64,000 nt of DNA. Source: Chaetomium olivaceum. Its lineage: Eukaryota; Ascomycota; Sordariomycetes; Sordariales; Chaetomiaceae. The stretch's first letter is position 1. Every line of letters begins with the position of its first letter. This document shows positions 31,397 to 43,401 of this stretch, one piece after another. The notes below the pieces were generated by a model that saw only the letters and a list, made by a program, of their open reading frames with translations, ran no database searches and was not told where the DNA came from. The stretch spans positions 62,001 through 126,000 of the forward strand of contig JAYWVB010000042.1 in assembly GCA_039881045.1 (NCBI GenBank), read 5' to 3'. Made by a program: the position numbers and the translations under genes.

Positions 31397-32833
31397 ATGA
31401 GGATATTTGGGCTTGTGGCCTCTCTGGGCCTGTGGGTGGGATACAGTAAGGCGATAGAGTTGAACCTCGATGATGAAGGTAAGGCAGCAGCGTTGTCGGG
31501 AACCTTGACTGTCCTAGAAGCTAACATCATGTCCAGCTTCCATCAAGTCCACCGCTAGCACAATAGCATTCGGGTTGGCCAAATACTACACCGGAAACAA
31601 CACAGGAGATACACCAGGCAACCTCCCTGATCCATATTTTTGGTGGGAAATGGGCGCCATGTTCGGGACTCTGATCGACTACTGGGCGCTGACCGGGGAC
31701 GATTCGTACAACGCCATCACCGCCCAGGGCCTTGTACACCAAGCAACAGAAAATGGCGATTTCAAGCCCCGGAACCAGTCACGCACACTCGGCAACGATG
31801 ACCAGGGTTTCTGGGGGATGGCGGCCATGTCGGCGGCCGAGAACAAGCTCCCGGACCCGCCACCGGACCAACCGCAATGGCTCGCGCTCGCCCAGTCGCT
31901 CTTCAACCAGTTCGCATCCCGCTGGGACGAGGAAGCCTGCGGCGGCGGGCTCCGCTGGCAGATCTTCACCTTCAACAACGGCTTCAACTACAAAAACTCC
32001 ATCTCCAACGGCTGCTTCTTCAACATCGCGGCGCGGCTGGCGCGCTACACAGGCAACGAGACGTACGCGGTGTGGGCGAACAAAATCTTTGACTGGGAAG
32101 AAAGAGTCGGACTCATCACGGAGGACTACACCGTACGCGATGGCGTGCACGTGGACCTCGACACCAAAACCTGCGAGAGCATGGACCCGAACCGCTGGTC
32201 CTACAACGCGGGCATCTTCCTGCACGGGGCGGCCGTCATGTACAACTACACCAACGCCTCGTCGACCTGGCAGACGCGCGTGGACGGCCTGCTCGCATCC
32301 ACGCGCGCCACCTTCTTCAACCCGGAGGGCATCATCTTCGAGCAGCTGTGCGAGCCCAGCGGCTTCTGCAACAACGACCAGCGCAGCTTCAAGGGCTACC
32401 TGACCCGCTGGCTGGCCGGCACCACCCAGATGGCGCCCTACACCTTCGACGCCATCCACCCGCTGCTCGAGAACGACGCGCGCGCGCCGCCGCTTCCGTG
32501 TGTGTGGGTGACACCCCCGCGCCCGCCTTCAAGGGCCACTCCGGGACGGCGTGTGGGTTTAGTTGGACGACACCGGGCCGGTTTGACGGGTCGGTTGGCG
32601 TGGGCGAGCAGATGAATGCGCTGTCGGCGGTTATGTACACGTTGGTTGGGAAGGTGGCCGCGCCAGTGACGGCTGATACGGGGGGGACTTCGAAGGGGAA
32701 GCCTGATGCGATGGAGCATGAGGAGCCGTTGGGGTATAAGGAAATTACGTTGGGCGATCGGGTCGCGGCGGGGTTTGTGACGTCCGCGTTGGCGTTGGGG
32801 GTGGTGGCGGGGTCTGCGTTTGTGATGATATAG
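31397..32833 (+). CDS. GH76 mannan endo-1,6-alpha-mannosidase (Dfg5/Dcw1 type)
   Basis: Two exons, 31397-31478 and 31537-32833; 459 residues after restoring one base. It starts with a signal peptide (MRIFGLVASLGLWVGYSKA). The GH76 domain has YFWWEMGAMFGTLIDYW, the catalytic Asp pair in LGNDDQGFWGMAAMSAAE, GGGLRWQIF, NGCFFNIAARLARYTGN, WSYNAGIFLHGAAVMYNYT and RSFKGYLTRWLAGT. The C-terminus is hydrophobic (ALALGVVAGSAFVMI), as expected for a GPI-anchored protein. Dfg5/Dcw1 enzymes are thought to transfer GPI-glycoproteins onto cell-wall glucan. The frame breaks at 32475-32495 in a CG-rich run, between HPLLENDARA and AASVCVGDTPAP; one added base closes the frame. Confidence 0.9.
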
Positions 32834-33774
32834 CCCGGGTGGCTGCTTTTCGGGGGGGGAGGGACTGGGTGGTATGGGGTTATGACTGAGGCGTTTTGGG
32901 ATTTGGCATCATTTGGCGTTTTGGGTATCATTTGGTGGTTGGATGCAGGGCTATATCTACGGCTCTGAGAGCTGGATTGGGTTTGGATACCGAAGGAATA
33001 AGTGATGACTGGCTTGGAAATGGGGAATGAAAGGGCCCCAGGGAAGTTATGAACAGGACAGAACTGCTAGCTAAGAGCACAACATGGCAAACTATACCAT
33101 TTTGCTAGCTATCTTAACAAACAAAGCCCACAATTTGGGTAAAGCCCGAGTCATTTCTCAAAAGGATAGTTGAAAATCCTCGTTACATTGTCTACTTCTC
33201 CTTCCTATTCCTCCACAACCGACGGCCAATCTTACACCCGAAACCATTGCTTGGCCCAGAGACCTCGATGGCTTGCCCAATCCCCGTAGTGACGATCGGG
33301 AGTCAAAAGTGAGGTCACTTGGGCTTGGTACGACGGGAAAATCAAGCTGCAGCAGGTTGGGCCATGAGCCGCCCCGCATTCACCCCACCTTCCTGTGATC
33401 CATATCAGTGCCGTTCATCATCGGGCAAGCTCTCCCGAGAACGTGGTTGCCGAGAGACGCTACTGATCCAACATAACCGTGGAATCCGGTTGTCAGTTTG
33501 AGTTTAGTTCTAGAGACACTTTAAATTCTAGGTCGTTCCGAGCCCTCGGTTCAGGGTCTCAGGTACCGCTTAAACACGCCCAACCAGGTCCCGAATAGAG
33601 CAAGCAACACTTGCACTAGAGGTTCTCTTGCGAATGCCGTCACGATTATCAGAGCTGATTGAACTCCGGCTTCTCCTCTTCTTTATTTTATCGGCTTCAA
33701 ACTACACACTCACCCGACCAAGCCCCCTTCTTGAGATCTTACTTATTCTCTTGCTCAACCCTTTACCTACCCCC
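32834..33774. other. Intergenic, GH76 3' UTR and kinase promoter
   Basis: Spacer between two plus-strand genes. The first 100 bp are G/T-rich 3' UTR. No element or ORF of note was seen in the rest. Confidence 0.5.
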
Positions 33775-33927
33775 TTTTCCAACCACAACCAAACCATCAA
33801 CCAAACCAACAACCAAACCAACCGCCAAACCACCACCCAAACCACCAACCAAACCAACAACCAAACCAACCACCAAACCACCACCCAACCCACCACTCAA
33901 ACTACCAACCTAGCCACCACCACCACC
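33775..33927 (+). repeat. AACCAAAC-type simple repeat in the kinase 5' leader
   Basis: About 150 bp made only of A and C with occasional T/G, a degenerate tandem array of AACC, AAACC and CACC units ending in (ACC)n just before ATG 33928. It reads open in the kinase frame, which explains upstream in-frame extension, but the composition says untranslated leader: purine/pyrimidine-biased, unstructured and C/A-rich as in strongly translated fungal mRNAs. Confidence 0.75.
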
Positions 33928-35821
33928 ATGTCCACCAAACACTTCCTCCCCTCCCCCACCGACCTGGTCGCCTCCTCCCTCCACTCCCTCACCCTAACCA
34001 ACCCGGGCCTCGCCCTCGACGCCGCCAACAAAATCATATACCGGCGGCCAGGATACGGATCATTACCCCAGCAGCAGCACCAGCAGCACCAGCAACAACA
34101 ACAACCGCAGCGGGTACACATCATCTCCGGGGGCGGTTCCGGCCACGAGCCGTCCTTCGCGGGGATGGTCGGCCCGGGCCTGCTCAGCGCCGCCGTCGCG
34201 GGCACCATCTTCGCCAGCCCGGCCGCGGAGCAGGTACGTGCGGCCATCATGGGCCGTGTGGAGCATCCCCAAGACAAGGAGGACGGGGGAGCAGGGGTAC
34301 TGGTCACGGTGATGAACTACACGGGCGACGTGCTCAACTTTGGGGTGGGGGTGGAGAAGGCGCGGGCGGCCGGGGTGCGGGTCGAGATGGTGGTTGTCGG
34401 GGATGATGTGGGGGTTGGGAGGGCCAAGGCTGGGAAGGTTGGGCGGAGGGGCATTGCGGGCACGGTGTTGGTGCATAAGATCAGCGGAGCGCTGGCTGCG
34501 CAGGGGAGGGGGTTGGAGGAGGTCGTCAAGGTGGCGCGGCTGGTGGCCGGGAATCTGGTCAGTGTCGGGGCGAGTCTCGAGCATGTCCATGTGCCGGGGA
34601 GGGCGAAGCCGGACGTCAACTCGGCTGAGTACTTGAAGGATGGGGAGGTGGAGATTGGGATGGGGATTCACAACGAGCCGGGCTCGAGCAAGGAGGTGGT
34701 TGAGCTGCCGGCGCTGGTGCGGAAGATGCTGGCGCAGATGTTGGACCAGAGCGACAAGGACAGGGCGTTTGTGAACGTCAACTCCAACGAGGTGGTGCTA
34801 CTGGTGAATAACCTGGGAGGAGTTAGCGTGCTGGAGATGGGCGGCATCGTGAGCGAGGTGGTGGCGCAGCTCGAGAAGAGCTACAATATCCGGCCGGTGC
34901 GCATCCTTAGCGGGACGTTCATGACGAGCCTCAACGGGCTGGGCTTCAGCATCACGCTGCTAAACGTGGTCAACACCGACATTGGCGGGCCCAGCATGAT
35001 CGACTTGCTCGACTATCCATGCGAGGCCACGGGCTGGTCGTCTCCCGTCTCGAAACGGACGTGGGAGGAGAAGAACACGGCGACCCGGGATCAGGACACG
35101 TCGGGAGGAGGCGATATCAAGCCCAGTGGTCTGAAGATGGGCGGCGCAGCCGCACAGCAGGCGCTCCACCAGGCCTTGGAGGCTGTAGTGGCGGTTGAGC
35201 CAGAAGTGACGCGCTACGACACTGTGGTAGGAGATGGTGACTGCGGAATTGGGTTGAAGAGGGGTGCCGAAGGTAAGCGAGAAACCTCCCTGCGCCAGTT
35301 GGCCCTCACTAACAGGTGCAGCCATCTTGAGCTACCTGCAGTCACACCCGCTGTCGGGGGACGCCGTGGTAGACTTGGCTAACATTGTGCCCATTGTGGA
35401 AAGGGAGATGGACGGTACTTCAGGGGCGCTATACGCCATTTTCCTTAACGCCCTTTTGGCCTCGTTGAGATCCCAGGGCGAAGGCGAGGCATCTCCCCAG
35501 GTATGGGCGGCCGCACTCAAGCAGAGCTGCGAAGCGCTTTCCAAGTACACACCAGCCCGCCCAGGGGACCGTACCCTCGTGGATGCTCTGTACCCGTTTG
35601 TTGAGGTTCTTGAACAGACGGGCGACATCAAGCAGTCAGCTGAGGCAGCTCAGAACGCGGCCGATGGCACCAAGGGCATGAAACCTAGTCTAGGCAGGAC
35701 CGTGTACATTGGCGGGTCTGGCTATGAGCAGGTACCCGACCCGGGCGCATGGGGTCTTGCCAGCTTCTTCCTGGGTCTGGCGGGGATTAAGAAGGTGGAT
35801 GAAGGGTGGGAGAAGCTGTGA
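33928..35821 (+). CDS. Dihydroxyacetone kinase
   Basis: Two exons, 33928-35272 and 35322-35821; 614 residues, frame intact. The DhaK half (about 1-350) has HIISGGGSGHEPSFAGMVG, VLVTVMNYTGDVLNFG and SLEHVHVPGR, where the last His is the expected covalent dihydroxyacetone-binding residue. The DhaL half (about 405-614) has YDTVVGDGDCGIGLKRG with the Asp residues that bind Mg-ATP, then GTSGALYAIFLNALL, RTLVDALYPF and QVPDPGAWGLASF. The enzyme phosphorylates dihydroxyacetone with ATP in the cytosol, in glycerol use and in detoxification. An odd Gln/His-rich insert (residues 48-61, encoded by CAG/CAC repeats) lies just before the GGGSGHEP loop. ATG 33928 follows (ACC)n and fits the family start better than the in-frame upstream start. 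Confidence 0.94.
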
Positions 35822-36309
35822 AGTGAGGGGTGGGAAACTGGTAGTTGTCGTTCCAAGTTTGTATTTTTGATGGAAATTATGGGACATGAATATCCGGATA
35901 TCTTTTACCGTTGTCACATATCCCTGTTTCTAGCAGATCTTTGGATCAAAGCCGCACTAAACCCAGACCTCCAGATGGATTGTTCGTCCTGTGAAGAAAG
36001 AGAGGTGTTGCTGGATCCCTGCCCAATTGAGGATGCCAATTGAGAATGCCGATTGGCTGTGGTTTTGGATCCCACGGCCGGCCACAGCTGCCACTCACTG
36101 CTGCCACTGGCAATCGGCACCTGGCACCCCTGCCCCGCGCCGAGTTGATTTGCGCGGTAACCTTCGGTCCAGTAAAAGCTGCAATCGCCAATCGCAGTGG
36201 ACTGGAAAAGACGGCGGCGGCAGCAAGTGTCTTGGGCCTCGGTGCGAATTCAAGGTCAATGGTCCACTGTCCGAGGGGGGAATATACCACCACCAGACAG
36301 TCATATTAA
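35822..36309. other. Intergenic, hydrolase promoter
   Basis: The 490-bp spacer between dihydroxyacetone kinase and the CoA hydrolase holds repeated GCCACTGGCA/TGCCACT-like words near 36083-36125 and an AATATACC stretch about 30 bp before ATG 36310. Nothing else is supported. Confidence 0.45.
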
Positions 36310-37945
36310 ATGTTCGCCCACACGATTGCCAGCCGAGCGGTGCCGGCAGCACCAGCAACAATAGCGGCAACCGTCTCCCGCGCCTACACAAGATTGGGAC
36401 CTTCCACACGCACAAGCACGCTGTTTGCCATGCCTCTTAGAGCCAAGCTGCTGTCACAGCAGCCGCAGTCACAACGGCTGGTATGCCCTCGAACACCACC
36501 ACCACCACCGCCGATCACCCACCTGGACCGTTGACCAAACCACTAACCGCTTGCTACTCCAGATGTCGACACAAGAAGCCTACGATCGCTTCAAGCCCCG
36601 CGACGGCGACGAGCCCGAGGATGTCCTCTTCAACAGTCTCTACGGCCTCCGGTCCGTCGAGCTCAACAGGCCAAATAAGCTCAATGCTCTCAACGGGTCC
36701 ATGATCCGCAAGATCGCCCCGCGCATGTTGGAATGGGCCAAGTCGGACATGGCGAATGTCATCGTGATGAAGGGCGCAGGGGATAAGGCCTTCTGTGCCG
36801 GCGGCGATGTCGCCCAGCTAGCCGACTGGAACCGGTCTGGGCCCGAGGGCCAGGAGAAATCCAAGGAGTACTTCGCCCAGGAATACCAGCTGGACCACCT
36901 GATCGCCACCTACAACAAGCCCTACGTCGCTTTTATGGACGGTATCACCATGGGGGGTGGGGTCGGGCTCAGCATCCACGCCCCCTTCCGCATCGCGACC
37001 GAGCGCACCATCTTCGCCATGCCCGAGACGAATATCGGCTTCTTCCCCGACGTCGGCGCCTCCTTCTTCCTCCCCAGGATGCCCGGCTCCGTCGGCACCT
37101 ACCTCGCACTGACCAGCTCGCGCCTTATGGGCGCCAATGTCTTCTACGCTGGCATCGCCACCCACTACCTGCACTCGACCTCTCTTCCGCGCCTCGAGTC
37201 CCGCCTCGCCGAACTGCGCTTCAATGACCAGGACGATATGGAGACCCGCCTGGCCGCCATCAACGCTACCATCGAGGAGTTCGTCACCGGCCTGCCGCAC
37301 AACGAGCCGATTCTTCTCGGCGGTGAGCTGCGCCGCGCCATCGACCGGTGCTTCAGCCACAACAGCGTCGACCAGATCCTGCGCTCCCTGGAGAAGGAGA
37401 CAGGCGCGGCGCGTCAATGGGCTGAGGAGACTTTCGCCACACTGCACGCGCGCTCGCCCATGGCCGTACACGTGGCGCTGCGACAGATGCGCATCGGCGG
37501 CAAGTGGTCCATCCAGGACACATTCATCCGCGAGCACGCCATCGCGTCCAAGTTCATGGCCTCGCACGACTTCACCGAAGGCGTCACGGCGCTGCTCATC
37601 GACAAGCGGCCGCCGACCTGGCAGCCGGCCTCGCTCGTCGAGATCTCTCCGGAGCAGAGCCCCAAGCTGACCGAGGACTACTTCATCGTGCCGCGCGACA
37701 AGCCCACGCTGGAGCTGCTGACCGAGGCCAACTACGGCGAGTACCCGTACGCCCACTTCGGCGTGCCCACCGAGGAGCAGGTCGAGAAGAAGGTCAGCCT
37801 GGGCACCCTGACGCGCACCCAGATCGTCGACGCCTTCGTCAAGGAGCGGGGCCAGAAGCAGGGCGTCAAGGAGATCGTCGAGGAGATCTTGGCCCGCAAG
37901 ACCATGGGCGGGCCCAGGACCGCCGTGGCCAAGTGGGTGTACTAG
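36310..37945 (+). CDS. 3-hydroxyisobutyryl-CoA hydrolase, mitochondrial
   Basis: Two exons, 36310-36480 and 36563-37945; 517 residues, frame intact. The N-terminus (about 1-50) is rich in Ala, Arg, Ser and Thr with few acids, a good mitochondrial targeting peptide. The crotonase-fold domain has VELNRPNKLNALN, VIVMKGAGDKAFCAGGDV (CoA and oxyanion hole), KPYVAFMDGITMGGGVGLS (second oxyanion-hole glycines), FAMPETNIGFFPDVGASFFL and SRLMGANVFYAGIATHY. The C-terminal part has SPMAVHVALRQM and VTALLIDKRPPTW, as in HIBCH/Ehd3 proteins. It acts in valine catabolism, releasing free 3-hydroxyisobutyrate. It ends 346 bp from the convergent dolichol kinase. Confidence 0.94.
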
Positions 37946-38291
37946 AAGAGCGGCTTCCTTGGGGGTGTAGGATAGATAGACCTATATGGCTGGGCATGAA
38001 TGAGAAAAAAAAAATAGAGTTGTACGATGCGTTCGTCTGATGTCTTGCCCATGTTCGTGATTTGATATTGTGATGAGATGATACAGCGTGTTCATCCCGG
38101 TAACGGCGCCTATCATTTTCCCGTCGAATAACTAACACCAAAACAGCCCTGGGACAATCAGCTTAGAAATCCCAAGCACAGACAGTATTTGCAAACCATC
38201 TTTCATTCCCCTCATCACAACATTACACGCCGTATCCTATTTCCTTTTTTGTCTATCCCATCCTATCCTATCCAACTCCTTATCCCTTCCC
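37946..38291. other. Convergent intergenic region
   Basis: The 3' ends of the CoA hydrolase (+) and dolichol kinase (-) genes face each other across 346 bp. The right half is C/T-rich (ATCCTATCCTATCC near 38256). No gene seen. Confidence 0.55.
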
Positions 38292-41199
38292 CTATACCCC
38301 CAAGCTCTTGACACACCCCCACAACACCACCGGCACCACCACATTATCATTACCCCCCGTCAGCACCGCCTCCGTCAGCGACGCCAGCGAAGCACATACC
38401 GCCGTCTTGGGTCCCTCCACCCGCAGCCACGGCCACAGCACCCGCCAGTCCAGCACACTCATCAGACTCTCCATCCCTGAACCTCCTCCCCCCCCCCCCC
38501 TACTGTAGAAGAAGTAGAAGCAGAAGCAACAGCCCACCCCCCAACCCGCAACCACAACGCAGACGCCATCAGCCCCACAAAAACAGCCACCGCAAACGCA
38601 GCACTCCCTTCGACACTCTTGCCGCCGCCCCACAGCCATTTGCGGTGTCCCCAGCGGCGGCCGACCAGCGAGGCGGCGGCGTCGCCGAGCCCGACACACA
38701 CCACCCCCGATACCATACCCACTTCGCGGACGGGGACTTCCCACCCGGTATTTGCGGTGGCAGAAGGGGTGCCGTCGTCAGAAGGAGGGGCGGCGGTGGC
38801 GGTGGTGGTGGACACGCGGGGCAGGGAGGCGAGGCTAAGCCAGACGGGGATGGCGCAGCCGATGAGCAAAAAAATATGGCTGATGACTACCGGCCCGCGG
38901 AGATCGCGGCCGTCGACGTAGGGGGTGAGGAAGCGGGCGATGGGGCGGGAGGCGGGGGCAGCTGGCTGGCGCGCAGGAGGTCGAGCAACAAGAAGACGGC
39001 GAGGACGAGGGCGAGGGCCAGCGCGGCGTAGCAGGGGTCGACATAGAGGGTGGGCAGGAACATGGCCACCATCATGAAGTGGAAGACCTTGCGGCGCGTG
39101 TCGACCTCGTATACGGGGGAGAGGCGGAAGACGACGGCGAGGCCCGTGAGGATGGTGAGGAGGAAGTAGGCCGATAGGAAGAGGCGGGTGGTCGCGGCGC
39201 CGAGGGAGTGAGGGAGTTGAGGCGCGTATGTTGGACCCAGCCGTCACCTGGCGTGCAGCCGGTTGGTGGTGAGTTGGTGGTGGCGTTGATGGCCGAGAGG
39301 AGAGTGGGGAGGGGTATCCAGCGCTCGAGGTTGGCTTTGACGACTTGGAAGCGGAACTGTGGAATGTCGCCGAATAGGTAGCCTAAAGCCCAGCCGACTG
39401 GTTCGTGGCCTGAGAGGGCGTAGTGCTGGACATAGGGCCGGATGCCAACGAAAATGACGAGAAGGATGCAAAGGTAGACATAACCGGCGTAGAGCCACTT
39501 GCGGATGGTGGCTTGGGTTTGTGTGAGAGAGAAGAGGGCGCGGACTCGAGTTGAGGCGGCGCGCTTCCGGCGGCCTGAGGGGGTGGTTGTCAGTTTGGGG
39601 TGGCTGGGTGGTTTCCCTGTGGCAGGCAGGGTGTGTCTCCGGGTTGGGCTCTGTTGCAGTAGTTCTGTCGAGTCCGACTGGACCCTGTTCAAGCCTGAAG
39701 GAGTAGCCGGCATAAGTTCAGCATCGCTGACACTGTCTGCCTGCGTGTCCTTTTTGTGTGACAAGGAGGGTAAGCCGTCGAGATATTCATCTGAGTGCTC
39801 CGTGTCTGACACAGCGCTGCCTTGACTCGCCCTCGAGCCAGAGCGGCGCCGGCGGAAAGGGAAGATCTGCCGTAACAACTGATAACCAGACTCACTCCTC
39901 GGCGAAGGATGTGCCCGTCTGAAGCGCCATTTCGGTACGCGAGCCAACAAGATCCCCCATTGGATTACCTGACCGCAGAACACTGCGAGACCGAGACCGC
40001 CTCCCCAGAGCACCGCCTTTAGAATGACAGTTTGGGGGGAGCTAGCCAATAAAAGGAGGCCGATGAGAGCAGCCGAAAGCAGTTGAAGCTCCGAAATTAA
40101 AAGACTAGTCGTTGTAAGGTGATGTAAAGCGAGGCATAGTGTCTGATGTAAGGGGTAAAGCAAGACCAGGACTTCCCGCGACATGTCATCCCCTTTAAAC
40201 GCCTGGACCGTATGGGTAAGCGGATGTAGCGTGAACGGTATACATGACAGTAGCCAGCCAGTGGGTGCAGCTGATGGTTTCCCAGTACCGTGCGCCCGGG
40301 ATCAGCGGCCTTGGTAGGGCGCAAATACTGAGGACGAGACTCGGTAGAATGGCGCCTTTGACGTTCTCGGCAATGAGGAGGGACACGAGGACCGGCACTA
40401 CCGGAGGATAAAGGACGGGTGCGGGGTCAAAGGAGGCAGGAACACGGATCGGTACGAGCTTCTTGGGCTTCCCCTGACGATAAGCCCAGCTCACCAGCCT
40501 CAAGGGGTAGACGGCAACCAGGCCGCAGAACAAGGCGCCCACAGCCAGATACTCTGCAATTCTGATCAGCTTGGCTTGTATACTATGAGAAGCAAAAGAG
40601 TTACCTTTCCGGTATAGGTGAATGAAAGATCGGGCCTCGGCATTCGAAGCAACCATCCCTCCTTGCCATATCAGCAGCAGCACTTCAGTCGCCCTCCGAA
40701 CCAGCTCCTTGCGGCGGCGAAGCCTCTCGGCTACGGTCCTCTTCTCGCGCCCGTGCCCACCATGGCCTGCGTCCGGATTTGCCTTTCGACCCTCCTCTTC
40801 CCATATTGAAGGCGAAAGCAAGGGCGTAGAGGTCCCCGAGAGTGGTTCATTCTTGCCCCTCAATCCCTTGTGTGATCGGGCCCTGGGAGCCGGGAGCCCT
40901 TTCAGGAAATGCTCATCGTCGGCCTCGGTGCCGCTCTCGCTCGTGAGGGGCGAGTCTCTGGCAAAAGCGGGAAAGGGGCGGGAAGAAGTAGCGTCCGAAT
41001 CTTCGGCGATGATCTCGCCGTCACCGATCGCGATTCGCGGGCCCGTGATACGGCCTGAAGGTTCGAGAAGCTCGGTATTCAACTTGTGGTATGGATGAGG
41101 CGAGCGGGATAATAGCCTAAGATTATCATGATCTTCGTCGGAGCTACCGGGGCCGGTCGGGGCTTTCGGGGCTGAGGGCGGTTGAAGATGCTCAGGCAT
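38292..41199 (-). CDS. Dolichol kinase (Sec59 type), frame broken in four places
   Basis: This single-exon gene starts at ATG 41199 (MPEHLQPPSAPKAP) and ends at TAG 38292-38294, coding for about 970 residues. A hydrophilic N-terminal region (about 1-180) and many membrane helices precede the conserved kinase core: LSPVYEVDTRRKVFHFMMVAMFLPTL, ISHIFLLIGCAIPVWL, GVVCVGLGDAAASLVGRRWG and KSVEGSAAF, ending with LTGGNDNVVVPVVLW. This is the CTP-dependent dolichol kinase family of the ER membrane, making dolichyl phosphate for N- and O-glycosylation and GPI anchors. It is longer than yeast Sec59 (about 520 residues), as in other filamentous fungi. The frame must change near 40200, 39220, 38945 and at a 13-base C run (38488-38500). 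The function is essential in yeast, so four real mutations are unlikely. Confidence 0.88.
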
Positions 41200-43401
41200 G
41201 GCCAGTCGAGAAGTTGAAGACGGTGTCGATCTGGCGCAACATGGGACCAAATGGACCCTGCAAGAGTGGGAAAATCACCGATTGAATATCACCAAATGCA
41301 CAATTCGAATGCTGCGCTGCGGAATCCCGCATGTTGAGTGTTGCGCGTGCTAAAAGTGGACTCGCGTGGCCGGTGTCATTCCGAAGTCAAAATCATGGAT
41401 CACATGAAAGTCTAAACAGCTTCCATCGTCATGGGCCGAAGCTCCAGAGTGGCTCGCTGGCCTTGCCAGGGCTGGGCGCGATAAGGGTGTCACGACCCAC
41501 AACAGACGGGGCCTGGATGGAAACGGTCGGGTTTCGGCAGGCCATTCCCGTTCCCGTTCCTGTCGATACGCCACAACCATGTGGCTTCTTGTTGTGCATT
41601 TTAGCCAAGCCAAGCTGCTCCACAGCAGGCTGAACGTTTATGCTGCAATGCACATTTCCGCCCGCAGTATCGGGGCTTTCTTTCCTTGATTGAGTACCCA
41701 TCTTTTGACAAGGCAGTCTAGCCAGGTACCCAGGGGACATTTTCGCAGTTAGCGGTAAGGCCGGTCTCACCTTGAGGCCATCCAAACTCCACAACTCATT
41801 TGATTCCTGAATTTGGCTGTCGATGGCAACAACAAAACCCCAATTCCCCCTCAGACATCGGCGTTGGTTTGGACGCCGATCGGATGACTGAGGCTCAAAC
41901 AAGTCGTGCACGAACCATGCTCGCCGTGGTACGGAAGAGACCGCGTCGATCTATCTGAGGTGATCCACTGGCTCAACAACACCACCCTCACCACCGTTCC
42001 AAAAACCTCGTGTTAGCGCCAAGCCAAGTATCCTGGTTCGGGCCTCGACCGGCAACGGGATATCCGGCACAAAAGTTTGCCAGTATCAATGACGTCGGCA
42101 ATACGAGGAGCATCCACCTAATGCAATAACAGCAATTTTATGAAAAATGGATATGTATTGTCACTGAGTGTGTACAGATTACAGGAACTGGGTAATCAAT
42201 TACACAGTGATTCTGATGGTCTGCCACACGTTCGGAAAGCGCTTTGAAGAAATGGAGGTTTGGCAAGTGGTTGGGGCGCCACTCGTGTCAGTCTGGTCTG
42301 GAATGCTGCAGGCTGTTTCATCAATCAAGCATTCTCTGCGATAGAGGTGGCGCTTGGGCGCTCACACCACGCTCAGCTCGCGCTGCTTGCGTCGATTTGG
42401 TGGAGCCTTACCAGAATCTGCCCCCCACACAACCAGGAGCCGCCAATGGTAAAACATGGAAAAGGCGATGGCTGGCGGCTGTGCACGTCCATGCGAAGCC
42501 GGGCTCCAATAGCCGCGATCGCTTCATCCAGGTGCTCGATGGCTTCAAACACGAAGTGAAGAGGGAGGGCGTCTCGTTGGAGAGTATTTCCGTCTTACAG
42601 GCTGATCTCCGATGCATGCTGCAGAGCCAGAAGTGAACACGCGTCTGTGTGGACAGTTTGTGCTACCAACACACCAACATGGCAGGCTTGCCCAGTGTGC
42701 GATGAGCATCGTCGTCGACCGCCTTGGCACCGGGAGCACTTTGTGAGACCCCTGTACTTGCAGCGTCATCCCAGCTGAGCCGATCTGCAATGCCCCTCCC
42801 CTAACCAGGATATCAGCGCCTCAATGGAGCCCGTCCACCTTACGCAGTAATCGTGAGTGAGCTTGACATATATTCCGGCAGCGCCCCAATGGCATGGGGG
42901 CGCCGAAACCTCACTCGGCCAACCATTCAAAACACCAAGGCGAAGGACCGTGCAGTTGGCTCTTCTTGTGGGGTTAAAGGGTACGAATAACAACGTGGTG
43001 GGCGACAAAATTGTAACGGGAAACGAGTTGGCACAAGGTGAGATTCATCATCATCAAGTTTCTTGCATTTCTTGTGCCCACTTTGTGCTTTGCACTCTCC
43101 CGGCAGTGAGACAAAGAGAAAGAAGGCGCGCAATACAACGCAGCCAGGGTTTCAGACTGGTTCATGGTTCGGGGCCGGCTCATCGACTCGTTTTCCAAGC
43201 TTGTTTTTCTTGACTAAAAGGTGGCCCAACCATTGCAACTCCAAACCGCTGACTGGAGGAACCAGACATAATTTGACCACTCAACGGAAGCAAAGTCTGC
43301 AGCTCGTCACTTGTCGACTGCATATCCAAGGGGCAGACCTTTCAGTGGACTATATTCAGCACATTATCCGCCTGTTCCTCTACTCACCCGGGTTCTCCGT
43401 C
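41200..43401. other. Divergent intergenic region with possible unannotated exon
   Basis: The region lies upstream of dolichol kinase (-) and of the S/T-rich protein (+), 2.2 kb. At 42420-42640 both strands carry long protein-like open frames (see findings). 41330-41910 has ORFs of 87-160 codons on both strands without family sequence. 42120-42240 is AT-rich. I call no gene. Confidence 0.4.

Noticed and set aside
36818..37756. 312-codon minus-strand ORF opposite the CoA hydrolase
   Set aside because: Antisense shadow; Gly/Val/Arg-biased as expected from GC-rich codons.
41331..41911. ORFs of 87-160 codons on both strands between dolichol kinase and the S/T-rich gene
   Set aside because: No recognisable motif and no consistent splice model on either strand.
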